In this document: positions 30,213 through 37,322 of the stretch, piece by piece | Position numbering within the stretch: the first letter of the stretch is position 1 | How the letters are laid out: each line of letters opens with the position of its first letter | DNA from: Chloroflexota bacterium | GTDB taxonomy: Bacteria > Chloroflexota > Anaerolineae > J036 > Brachytrichaceae | Length of the DNA stretch: 44,215 bases | Reading direction: 5' to 3' | NCBI GenBank assembly: GCA_021788625.1 | Contig: JAJYKL010000032.1 | Coordinates: 1 to 44,215, forward strand | The notes under the pieces: generated by a model | Databases searched by the model: none | What the model was told of the DNA's origin: nothing | What the model saw: only the letters and a program-made list of their open reading frames with translations | Program-made: the position numbers and the translations under genes

Positions 30213-31022
30213 ATGACGGAACAACACGACGGACCCCTGGCTCAGCAACTACAACGCCTGATACTTGCCATTGAGGCGAGTGGACGGGCTGTCCTGCCCG
30301 CCTCGAACCAGGAGTTACTGCAGTCGATTGTGGAGGCCGCTGCACGCATCTTTGGCGCGGCGGCTTCCTCCATCGCTCTGTTGGATGAGCAGGCCCAGGA
30401 ACTTGTGTTCAAAGTATCCTATGGCGCTGGGAGTGACGAGGTCGTCGGCATGCGCATCGCGATCGATACGGGCATCGCCGGCTACGTGGCGATGACCGGT
30501 CAGCCCATAGCCATCTCCGATGTGCAACGCGACGCGCGCTTCGCCAGCTCGTTCGCCAGCAGCACGGGTTACGTCCCCCGCTCGATCCTGGCCACCCCAC
30601 TCGTCTACCGCGAGCGGGTGCTGGGCGTGATGGAAGTACTGGACAAGATCAGCGCACCGTCGTTCGGCCTGCAGGATATGGAGCTGTTGGGCATGTTCGC
30701 CCGTCAGGCTGCCATCTCCATCGACCATTCGCAGCAGACCGAATCGCTCAACCAGGTGCTGGTGCAGGGCTTGCGGCAATTGGCAGTGTCTGGCGCAGCC
30801 GCTACGGCAGGTGCGTCGGATGGCGCGGCACCGGATGAGTTACTGTCTGCCCTGGAGCGGAGCACGACAGCGGCGAGCGATGTGCGCACAAATGACCTGC
30901 TGGCGCTGGCCGACCGGTTTCAGGCCGTAAGTGAGTTGGGTGAAGCCGAGCGTAAGGCCTGCCTGGAAATACTTGAAACGTTCGGCCGTTATGCGCAGGC
31001 CAGGCGGGCGCTGCCTGATTAA
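30213..31022 (+). CDS. Single-GAF-domain protein
   Basis: 269 residues. One GAF domain spans about 30-175 (IFGAAASSIALLDEQ, GIAGYVAMTGQPIAISDV, RSILATPLVYRERVLGVME). It is followed by an Ala-rich, probably helical C-terminus without an output domain. GAF domains bind cyclic nucleotides, haem, other small molecules or protein partners; the ligand here is not readable. The gene lies 36 bases after the repeat-protein gene and 31 bases before the subtilase gene, all on the same strand, so co-transcription is likely and a regulatory or adaptor role for the pair is plausible. No Shine-Dalgarno of note precedes ATG 30213. Confidence 0.85.
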   Translation: MTEQHDGPLAQQLQRLILAIEASGRAVLPASNQELLQSIVEAAARIFGAAASSIALLDEQAQELVFKVSYGAGSDEVVGMRIAIDTGIAGYVAMTGQPIAISDVQRDARFASSFASSTGYVPRSILATPLVYRERVLGVMEVLDKISAPSFGLQDMELLGMFARQAAISIDHSQQTESLNQVLVQGLRQLAVSGAAATAGASDGAAPDELLSALERSTTAASDVRTNDLLALADRFQAVSELGEAERKACLEILETFGRYAQARRALPD

Positions 31023-31053
31023 AACGGCAGCATCTCGCGGCTGAGACATTACG

Positions 31054-31893
31054 ATGACAGTTGAACCCCTTCGTCCGGCGTGGTCTGAGCAGTTCGCCGA
31101 AGGCGAGCTGCGCCAGCTCGTCGCGCGCGGGCCACTCGGGCACGTCACGCCCGAATGGGCCTGGGGCGGTAGCACTGGGCAGGGCGTGCGCGTAGCCATC
31201 GTGGACAGCGGGATCGAGCACGACCACCCCGCGCTGGATGGCAGCGTGTACGGTGGTGTGATTGTGGATTACGACGGTCGCACCAAGACCAAGGTGCGCA
31301 TCTCCGCGGACGATACTCCACACGACCTGTTCGGGCACGGCACTGCATGCGCCGGTATCATCCACTCCATCGCGCCGCAGGCTGAACTATACAGTGTTCG
31401 TGTGTTGGGCAAAGATGCGACGGGGCGCGCGCTGCAGTTTGCTGGGGGATTGCGTTGGGCGATCGAAAACGGCATGCAGGTGATCAACCTGAGCCTGAGC
31501 ACCTCGCGCGAGGAGTACTACGGGCTGTTCCATGAACTGGCCGACCAGGCGTACTTCAGAAATGTGATGTTGATCTCGGCTGTGAACAACATCCCGGTGC
31601 CCAGTTACCCTTCGCTCTACGCCGTGGTGGTCTCAGTGGCCGCCCACGATGGGCACGACCCGTTCACGTATTACTACAACCCCTCGCCGCCGGTAGAATT
31701 CGGCGCCCCAGGCATCGACGTCCGGGTGGCGTGGCTGAACAAGCAATCCAGTGTCAGCACAGGCAATAGCTTCGCCGCACCGCACATCACCGGCATCGTA
31801 GCGCGTATCCGCGCCAAGCACCCTGAGCTGGTGCCGTTCCAGATCAAGACGGTGCTGGCGGCTTGCGCCACCAATACTCGCCGTACCGAGTAA
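31054..31893 (+). CDS. Cytosolic S8 (subtilisin-like) serine protease without pro-region
   Basis: 279 residues. The full subtilase set is present: D51 (VAIVDSGIEHDHP), H95 (DLFGHGTACAGI), an oxyanion Asn at 178 or 179 (LISAVNNIPVP) and S239 (STGNSFAAP, where the more common form is GTSMAAP). There is no signal peptide and no I9 propeptide, so it probably works inside the cell, as the protease domains of some peptide-maturation systems do. The start ATG 31054 gives about 40 residues before the catalytic core. With the GAF protein and repeat protein it forms a compact three-gene cassette. Its substrate is unknown; the repeat protein is the obvious candidate by position only. Confidence 0.88.
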   Translation: MTVEPLRPAWSEQFAEGELRQLVARGPLGHVTPEWAWGGSTGQGVRVAIVDSGIEHDHPALDGSVYGGVIVDYDGRTKTKVRISADDTPHDLFGHGTACAGIIHSIAPQAELYSVRVLGKDATGRALQFAGGLRWAIENGMQVINLSLSTSREEYYGLFHELADQAYFRNVMLISAVNNIPVPSYPSLYAVVVSVAAHDGHDPFTYYYNPSPPVEFGAPGIDVRVAWLNKQSSVSTGNSFAAPHITGIVARIRAKHPELVPFQIKTVLAACATNTRRTE

Positions 31894-32050
31894 ACGACTT
31901 CATCCTCCGTCCCCGTTTCGAGTGGAGAGCTGGGGTACCCCACACTCCAGCCCTCCCCGAAGCGGGAGGCCTGTTACATTGGCTACGCCAACAGACTCCA
32001 GTGCATTGGGTGTGCAAACGGCACAAAAATCGGTGCTTACGGCAGGGGAT
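31894..32050. other. Intergenic stretch after the subtilase gene
   Basis: No gene is supported. It contains the palindrome TGGGGTACCCCA (31931-31942) and a 6-bp hairpin CCTCCC/GGGAGG (31952-31957 with 31964-31969) that lacks a U tract. The stretch may act as a weak transcription end for the signalling block. A plus-strand open frame crossing it (31863-32219) has no recognisable protein character. Confidence 0.4.
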
Positions 32051-32349
32051 TCATAAACGAGGAATACCGGTCGGTGAGTTCCTGGACATGATTGAATGGA
32101 TTAAGGGTGTTCTACCTGTGATCACGGATGGACCGGCGACGCGCGCCATCTGGTGGATGGGCATCTGGCCCCACTGTACCAACAGGGAGGAGACCACGAT
32201 CTGCTTGCAAGCCCAGTGAAACCAGATTGGCTCCACGCGCGGTATTCCGTCCGGCCATACGTAAGCCAAATGCGCCGGAATGGTGATTGCAACTGCTTTG
32301 GAGCGGCCGAGTCGTTCAGAAGTGCGACATCTCCCTGTTTCGTCGCCAT
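32051..32349 (-). pseudogene. Frameshifted pyridoxamine-phosphate-oxidase-like (FMN-binding split barrel) gene
   Basis: The minus strand begins MATKQGDVALLND at 32349, preceded by a good GGAGGTC ribosome-binding site. It then shifts frame near 32290, where the homology continues as IPAHLAYVWPDGIPRVEP and IWFHW. This order matches small PPOX/split-barrel flavin- or F420-binding proteins. After about 32200 the sequence no longer resembles the family and ends at 32051, well short of the usual 130-150 residues. One frameshift plus a decayed C-terminus indicates a pseudogene, although a sequencing error at the shift cannot be excluded. Confidence 0.65.
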
Positions 32350-32368
32350 GTTGACCTCCGTCGCTCAA

Positions 32369-32620
32369 CGCAAGCCGGTGTGAGCGTGCTTGAGGATCTT
32401 AAGGGTACGGAACGAAATCTTTGAGCGTGGGGCAGTACTTGACTGGAACCAGAGCCTGCGCCCATTCTCATCTGGGTTTTCCCCAGGAACGCCATGCACA
32501 ACCATCGCACATAGACATAAAATCTCTGCTTGATGACTATGCATAATGATTAATATTGGGAAACCGATACACTCAGGCAATCAGCTAAAACGGGACGCCC
32601 GCTGTGCATTGCAGTGCCCG
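32369..32620. other. Gene-free stretch of about 250 bases
   Basis: Nothing convincing is seen: no RNA gene, repeat or terminator. It becomes A/T-rich near 32520-32560 and may hold the former promoter of the split-barrel pseudogene (minus strand). Confidence 0.4.
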
Positions 32621-33727
32621 CTACAGCTCCGGTTCCGGTCTGGCACGACGCAACATGACGGTAGCCTCCTGCCGATTATGGAATAGACACTTCGCATGCA
32701 CTACTTCGAAGGCGCTGCCAAGGGTTGCCAGTGTCTGCTGCAATGTATCACACGGTGTGTGGTAACCCAGTTTGATGGTCATAATGGCTGACGCACCATA
32801 CTTCAGGTGAGGAGCTGTATGCAGCATGATCGCTGCCGAGCGGTCTGCTGGTAAAACCATGTCATTCACCAGCAGGTCATACACGCCAGTGGGTGCGAAT
32901 TCCTCGGCGCGTTGCCGTATATGGATGACATTCGGCAGGTCAGCCGCCTTTAGATCCAACGTGGCTGGGTCCACTGCAGTAACGTGCAGGCCGCGGTCGG
33001 CCAACACCTTAGCCCAGCCGCCCGGCGCGGCGCCCAGGTCCAGTGCGCGGCCGGGCGCCAGATCCACCTTGAAGCGGCGCAGCGCCTCCAGCAGCTTGAA
33101 CTCGGAACGGCACACGTCTCGAGAGCGACGGGCAAAGACGCGGTTCTCGTCGCAGTGCTCGTTCAGACTGAGCACAATGGTGGATGCACCGGCATAAGCC
33201 GTGTCTCCGAGGAGATAGTAGAACACGACCTTGTGCCAGTCTTCCAGAATAAGCTCGCTGTCGGGGTATTGATCGATGGTCGGGCTCTGTCCACGGAGGG
33301 GGCGCAGGTCCGTATCGCAAAACACGGGGGTGGCACCGCAGGCCTCGAGGGCCATGCCGACGAGGACTTCGACGTCCTTGGCTGTGTAGTCGAAGCCCTT
33401 GCCCACGCGCCGGCACTGCACAGTGAAGTGGTCGCCAGCGCGGACGGCACCCAGGTCCTGTGCTACGCGCAACAGGATGGGCAGGTCATCGACTTTACGC
33501 CTCGCCAGCGGGACGCGCCGCTGCGCCGGCATGATGTGCTTGACGAAGACGGGCTCAGCGCGCGCCAGCGCAGGCAGGAAAACATCTTCCTTTTGTGCCG
33601 TCTCGACGAGGAAGGTACCCTGCTCGAGGTTGGCGAGCCAGTGCAGGCCGGGCGCAACGGCGCTCATCTCGGCGAGTGCACACCTCTGCAGTTCCGGCGT
33701 GGCGACAGCGATGTACTGATACGACAC
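32621..33727 (-). CDS. RlmM-like THUMP-FtsJ rRNA 2'-O-methyltransferase
   Basis: 368 residues. The N-terminal half resembles a THUMP-containing RNA-binding region. The C-terminal half is an FtsJ/RrmJ-type SAM methyltransferase: LDLGAAPGGWAKVLA is motif I, and the K-D-K catalytic positions appear as SEFKLLEAL, LVNDMVL and TIKLGY. This matches the RlmM group, which methylates the ribose of a 23S rRNA cytidine (C2498 in Escherichia coli). The GTG start at 33727 lies four bases after the upstream MFS stop, so translation is probably coupled to it. The exact target in this organism is not proven. Confidence 0.8.
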   Translation of the reverse strand: MSYQYIAVATPELQRCALAEMSAVAPGLHWLANLEQGTFLVETAQKEDVFLPALARAEPVFVKHIMPAQRRVPLARRKVDDLPILLRVAQDLGAVRAGDHFTVQCRRVGKGFDYTAKDVEVLVGMALEACGATPVFCDTDLRPLRGQSPTIDQYPDSELILEDWHKVVFYYLLGDTAYAGASTIVLSLNEHCDENRVFARRSRDVCRSEFKLLEALRRFKVDLAPGRALDLGAAPGGWAKVLADRGLHVTAVDPATLDLKAADLPNVIHIRQRAEEFAPTGVYDLLVNDMVLPADRSAAIMLHTAPHLKYGASAIMTIKLGYHTPCDTLQQTLATLGSAFEVVHAKCLFHNRQEATVMLRRARPEPEL

Positions 33728-33731
33728 GTGG

Positions 33732-34976
33732 TTACTTCGCGGCTGGTCCCGCGCCTATCTCGACCACTGGCTGCACCTTGTTTGGGTATAGCCGGTACAT
33801 CATGATGAATCCCAACATCGCCAGCAGTCCGGCTGCTCCACCGCCAAACCAGATGGCCTGCGGTCCGATGTTATCGTTTAGCACCCCGCCGAACACAGGC
33901 CCAATTCCGGAACCGATGTTCCACGTCAACCCGAACAGACTCATATAGCGACCACGCTTGTCAGCCGGGGCCAGATTGGCTACGTAGGTACTGGAGGTGG
34001 GCATGATAATCAGTTCGCCGCAGGTGAGAATCACCATACACAGCCAGAAAGCCCAGAACCCCTGTCCCAGCGCAATGCCGAAAGTGGCCACCGCGTAGAA
34101 GACCGCCCCCAGACTTACCATGGCCAGGGGTGAATAACGCTTGGTCACCTGTGTCACCGCATACTGGAAGAAAATCACCATCAGAGCATTGGTCGTTGGG
34201 ATGAAGCCATACAGGCTTTCGGGGATGCCAAAGTTCAGCTTGGTGTAGACGGCCAGCAGCACCCACACCTGAGACGCGGCGACCATGACCAGTGTGAAGC
34301 TGGTGACAAACCCCATGAAAGGCCGGTCGCGCAAGATTGACCCGTAACCCCCAAAGCGCTCCGCGTGATGCAGGTGCGATGATTTATCGCGTGGCGGAAG
34401 CGTTTCGGCAGCAAAGAGACCGATGAGGATGCCGAAGACGACGAGTCCCGCCGCCGCTATGATGAAGGCTATCGTATACGATATCGATGCGATGAACCCA
34501 CCCACCGCCGGTCCCAACGCAACCCCAATGTTGTTGGCCATGCGCGTGAGCGAGTAGGCGTCCGGGCGCCGCTCGTGAGGGATGAGGTCCGCGATCATCG
34601 AGTCCAGCCCGATGCGGTAGAGTGGGTTGACGATACCGTTGGCCGCCATCAGGATGGCGAATTGTGGCAAAGTAGTGGCCTGGCTCATCAATATGTAGCC
34701 GAGGGCGTTCAGGAGCAGGCTGATCACCATGATCCACTTGCGGCCGAAGCGGTCAACGATGGGACCTGCGATGAAGGAAGCAACCAGTCCTACAACGGAG
34801 CTGAGCGTCATCAGGCCGGCGGTCTCGGTCATGGGTAATTGCAGGCGCTCGCTGACGTATACCATCAGGAACGGCCAGATCATGCTGCCGCCGACGGCAC
34901 TGATTAGCATGCCCCAAAAAACCAACCAGAATTGCTGAGGATAATCGGACCGCGCGCGCTTGAACACGGCTAGCAT
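33732..34976 (-). CDS. MFS transporter (12-TM, drug-efflux-like)
   Basis: 414 residues with about twelve hydrophobic segments and the MFS signature DRFGRKWIMV between TM2 and TM3. The layout resembles the MdtH/YfcJ-type and multidrug efflux groups. The start ATG 34976 has GAGG nine bases upstream. The downstream RlmM-like gene begins four bases after its stop, so the two form a minus-strand operon divergent from the JAMM gene. The substrate cannot be predicted. There is no cNMP domain here, unlike the MFS protein at 18.8 kb. Confidence 0.88.
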   Translation of the reverse strand: MLAVFKRARSDYPQQFWLVFWGMLISAVGGSMIWPFLMVYVSERLQLPMTETAGLMTLSSVVGLVASFIAGPIVDRFGRKWIMVISLLLNALGYILMSQATTLPQFAILMAANGIVNPLYRIGLDSMIADLIPHERRPDAYSLTRMANNIGVALGPAVGGFIASISYTIAFIIAAAGLVVFGILIGLFAAETLPPRDKSSHLHHAERFGGYGSILRDRPFMGFVTSFTLVMVAASQVWVLLAVYTKLNFGIPESLYGFIPTTNALMVIFFQYAVTQVTKRYSPLAMVSLGAVFYAVATFGIALGQGFWAFWLCMVILTCGELIIMPTSSTYVANLAPADKRGRYMSLFGLTWNIGSGIGPVFGGVLNDNIGPQAIWFGGGAAGLLAMLGFIMMYRLYPNKVQPVVEIGAGPAAK

Positions 34977-35082
34977 GAATGAAACCTCTGCGTCATGGCG
35001 TCAGTATTGTAAAAGAGATTGGCACCGCCCGGCCGGTTCTACAATTCACGTTATTCTTAAGTGGGGATGGGTTGTCTTGACG

Positions 35083-35532
35083 ATGTTGACCTTAACGAGC
35101 AGTCTCCTGGTCCGCATGCATCAGCACCTGTTGGGGGGCTACCCGCGCGAAGCGTGCGGGATTATGATCGGCCAGGAGACGTATGACGGAGCGCAACAGT
35201 CCGGTAAGATTGTGCATGACCTGGTACTGGTGTCGAACGCGTGGGAAGTCGAGAGCGAGCGCGAGGGGTTGCGGAACCGCTATCTGATCTCGCCGGAAGA
35301 TGTGGCGCGTGCCGATCGCGAAGCATCTCAGCGCGGCCTGGATATCATTGGTTTCTTCCACTCACACCCCGATCATCCGGCACGCCCGTCGGAGACGGAT
35401 CGCGAGTTTGCCTGGCCCAATGTTTCTTTCGTTATCGTGTCAGTTGAGGCGGGGCAGGTCGTAGACACCCGCTCGTGGGTGCTGCGTGATGACCGATCCG
35501 CGTTTGACGAAGAGCCCATCACTGGCAGTTAG
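35083..35532 (+). CDS. JAMM/MPN+ metalloprotease (Mec-like)
   Basis: 149 residues. A complete JAMM motif is present: E23 upstream (REACGIMIG) and HSHPDHPARPSETD with H93, H95, S103 and D106, the Zn ligands and catalytic positions of MPN+ isopeptidases. Bacterial relatives such as Mec of Mycobacterium remove cysteine from the C-terminus of the ubiquitin-like CysO. The next genes encode a ubiquitin-like carrier and its E1, matching that context. ATG 35083 is chosen; the frame opens at 34960 but the extension overlaps the divergent MFS start and is not protein-like. The ribosome-binding site is weak (GGGATGG, 14 bases away). Confidence 0.88.
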   Translation: MLTLTSSLLVRMHQHLLGGYPREACGIMIGQETYDGAQQSGKIVHDLVLVSNAWEVESEREGLRNRYLISPEDVARADREASQRGLDIIGFFHSHPDHPARPSETDREFAWPNVSFVIVSVEAGQVVDTRSWVLRDDRSAFDEEPITGS

Positions 35533-35598
35533 GGGTTGGTCATGTTATGCTTTAGGGCTGACCTGTTACGAGTATGTATTGTTAAGGAGTTGGAATAA

Positions 35599-35883
35599 AT
35601 GAGTGTTACGGTTCGTATCCCCACACCGTTGCGCCCCTACACGGGCGGGAAGAAAGAAGTCAGCGCTCAATCGGGAGACGTAGAGGGAGTGCTCAGTGCC
35701 CTCACGCAAAGCTACCCCGATTTGCGGCGGCACCTGTTTACGGAGCAGGGCGTGTTACGCTCGTTCGTCAACGTTTACCTGGGCGACGAAGACGTGCGCT
35801 TTTTGAACGGTCCGAAGACGCCGGTGCCCGATGGAGCACAACTGAGCATCGTTCCCAGTGTGGCGGGAGGAGTGCCCCAATGA
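35599..35883 (+). CDS. MoaD/ThiS/CysO-like ubiquitin-fold sulfur carrier with C-terminal extension
   Basis: 94 residues with the beta-grasp pattern of MoaD/ThiS/CysO (VTVRIPTPLRPYTGG, VNVYLGDEDVRFLNG, LSIVPSVAGG). These proteins are adenylated at a C-terminal Gly-Gly and carry sulfur as a thiocarboxylate. Here the Gly-Gly is followed by Val-Pro-Gln, so three residues must be removed before activation; the JAMM protease encoded 66 bases upstream is the obvious candidate. AAGGAG precedes ATG 35599. The stop overlaps the ATG of the E1 gene (ATGA), and the codons for the extension also serve as its GGAGGAG ribosome-binding site, which offers a second explanation for the tail. Confidence 0.88.
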   Translation: MSVTVRIPTPLRPYTGGKKEVSAQSGDVEGVLSALTQSYPDLRRHLFTEQGVLRSFVNVYLGDEDVRFLNGPKTPVPDGAQLSIVPSVAGGVPQ

Positions 35884-37118
35884 GTGGCACTACCCGTAAC
35901 CGCATCGCCGAGGGCGACAAGGCCGTAAGTCAGACGCCAGCCATCTCGCACGAGACGGCGGACCTCACCCTGTCAAACGCAGAGATTCGCCGCTATTCAC
36001 GTAATCTGATCATGCCCGAAGTGGGGATGAGCGGGCAGAAGAAGCTGAAGGCTGCCAGTGGGCTGCTGGTCGGCGCGGGGGGGCTTGGCTCGCCGGCTGC
36101 TCTGTACCTGGCCGCCGCCGGGCTTGGACGCATCGGCATCGTGGATTTCGACGTGGTGGACGAATCGAATCTGCAGCGCCAGATCATCCACGGAATGAGT
36201 ACTTTAGGTCGCTCCAAGCTGGAGAGTGCCCGGGAGCGTATCCACGATGTGAACCCCTTTGTGCAGGTGGACACGTACGCGGAGCCGCTGACGAGTGAAA
36301 ATGCACTGCGCATCCTCGCTGACTATGATGTTATCGTCGATGGCACCGATAACTTCCCCACACGCTACCTCGTGAACGACGCTTGCGTCCTGCTGGGCAA
36401 GCCGAACGTATATGGCAGCATCTTCCGCTTCGAAGGGCAGGCGTCGGTATTTTGGGCCCAGCATGGCCCCTGCTATCGCTGCCTGTATCCAGAGCCACCA
36501 CCTCCTGGACTGGTTCCCTCGTGTGCCGAAGGAGGTGTGCTGGGCGTGCTGCCAGGAATAATCGGCGTCATCCAGGCTACGGAAGCGGTGAAACTTATCC
36601 TGGGGGTGGGCGAACCGTTGATCGGCCGGTTATTGCTCTACGACGCGCTGGACATGCGCTTCCGCGAATTGAAGCTGCGCAAGGACCCGCACTGTCCCAT
36701 CTGCGGAGAGCACCCCACCATCGATCATCTCATCGACTACGAGGCCTTTTGCGGCATGCCGGCAGTCGAGAATGCCGAGATGGCAGGTCCTGTCGCGAGC
36801 GACGACCTTACGGTGACTGAGCTGGCCAGGCGTATCAAAGCCGGGCTGCCGGGTACGGAACTGATCGATGTGCGTGAGCCGCATGAGTGGGAGATCGTCC
36901 ACCTGCCCGGCGCGAAGTTGATCCCGCAGGGCGAGTTGCTCAATCGCTTGAATGAGCTGAGCCAGACTGATGAGATCCTGGTCTATTGTCTGAGCGGCAA
37001 GCGCAGTGCGCGCGCAGTGCAGCTTCTGCGCCAGATGGGGTTCAAGAAGGCGCGAAATGTCAGGGGCGGCGTGCTGGCCTGGGCGCATGAAGTCGACCCC
37101 AGTTCGCCCACCTACTAA
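35880..37118 (+). CDS. moeZ: MoeB/ThiF-type E1 adenylyltransferase fused to rhodanese (MoeZ-like)
   Basis: 412 residues. The ThiF domain (about 25-280) has the ATP-binding GAGGLGSPAALYLAAAG, ESNLQRQIIHG, the active-site Cys region SCAEGGVLGVLPG and Zn-binding pairs CYRC and CPIC. A C-terminal rhodanese (about 305-408) has IDVREPHEWE and the persulfide Cys in YCLSGKRSARA. It would adenylate the MoaD/CysO-like carrier and transfer sulfur to it, as MoeZ does for CysO in actinobacteria. The ATG overlaps the carrier stop. Roles in molybdopterin, thiamine, tRNA thiolation or cysteine synthesis are all possible; the JAMM neighbour favours the CysO-like pathway. Confidence 0.9.
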   Translation: MSGTTRNRIAEGDKAVSQTPAISHETADLTLSNAEIRRYSRNLIMPEVGMSGQKKLKAASGLLVGAGGLGSPAALYLAAAGLGRIGIVDFDVVDESNLQRQIIHGMSTLGRSKLESARERIHDVNPFVQVDTYAEPLTSENALRILADYDVIVDGTDNFPTRYLVNDACVLLGKPNVYGSIFRFEGQASVFWAQHGPCYRCLYPEPPPPGLVPSCAEGGVLGVLPGIIGVIQATEAVKLILGVGEPLIGRLLLYDALDMRFRELKLRKDPHCPICGEHPTIDHLIDYEAFCGMPAVENAEMAGPVASDDLTVTELARRIKAGLPGTELIDVREPHEWEIVHLPGAKLIPQGELLNRLNELSQTDEILVYCLSGKRSARAVQLLRQMGFKKARNVRGGVLAWAHEVDPSSPTY

Positions 37119-37322
37119 AGCGCGATAGGAGGCTGTTCCTCAGCCGTGGCAGTGCCTCCATGTCAGGATAATTGCCCTTATCAGTTAATCTGCCAGCGGA
37201 TATTCGGCGCCTGCATTTCTGCTCGCAGTGCATAACGGCTATCCGACCTGCCTGTGCCATACGGCCTGGATCGCCACCCAAAGAGCTGATCCGCACCGGA
37301 TTCGTCATGCTAAACTAGGAGC

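Noticed and set aside
29827..30216. Second repeated plus-strand open frame across the tandem repeats
   Set aside because: The 78-base unit is a multiple of three, so all frames can stay open; the product is Arg/Cys-rich nonsense and lacks its own ribosome-binding site.
31952..31969. CCTCCC/GGGAGG hairpin as terminator of the subtilase operon
   Set aside because: Only six base pairs and no following U tract; kept as a remark, not as a terminator.
32984..33805. Long plus-strand open frame opposite the RlmM-like gene
   Set aside because: It is the antisense of a well-supported coding frame with methyltransferase motifs; composition and lack of homology mark it as a shadow.
37131..37145. GGCTG/CAGCC hairpin after the E1-rhodanese gene
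   Set aside because: Perfect but short, without a U-rich tract, so termination is not supported.
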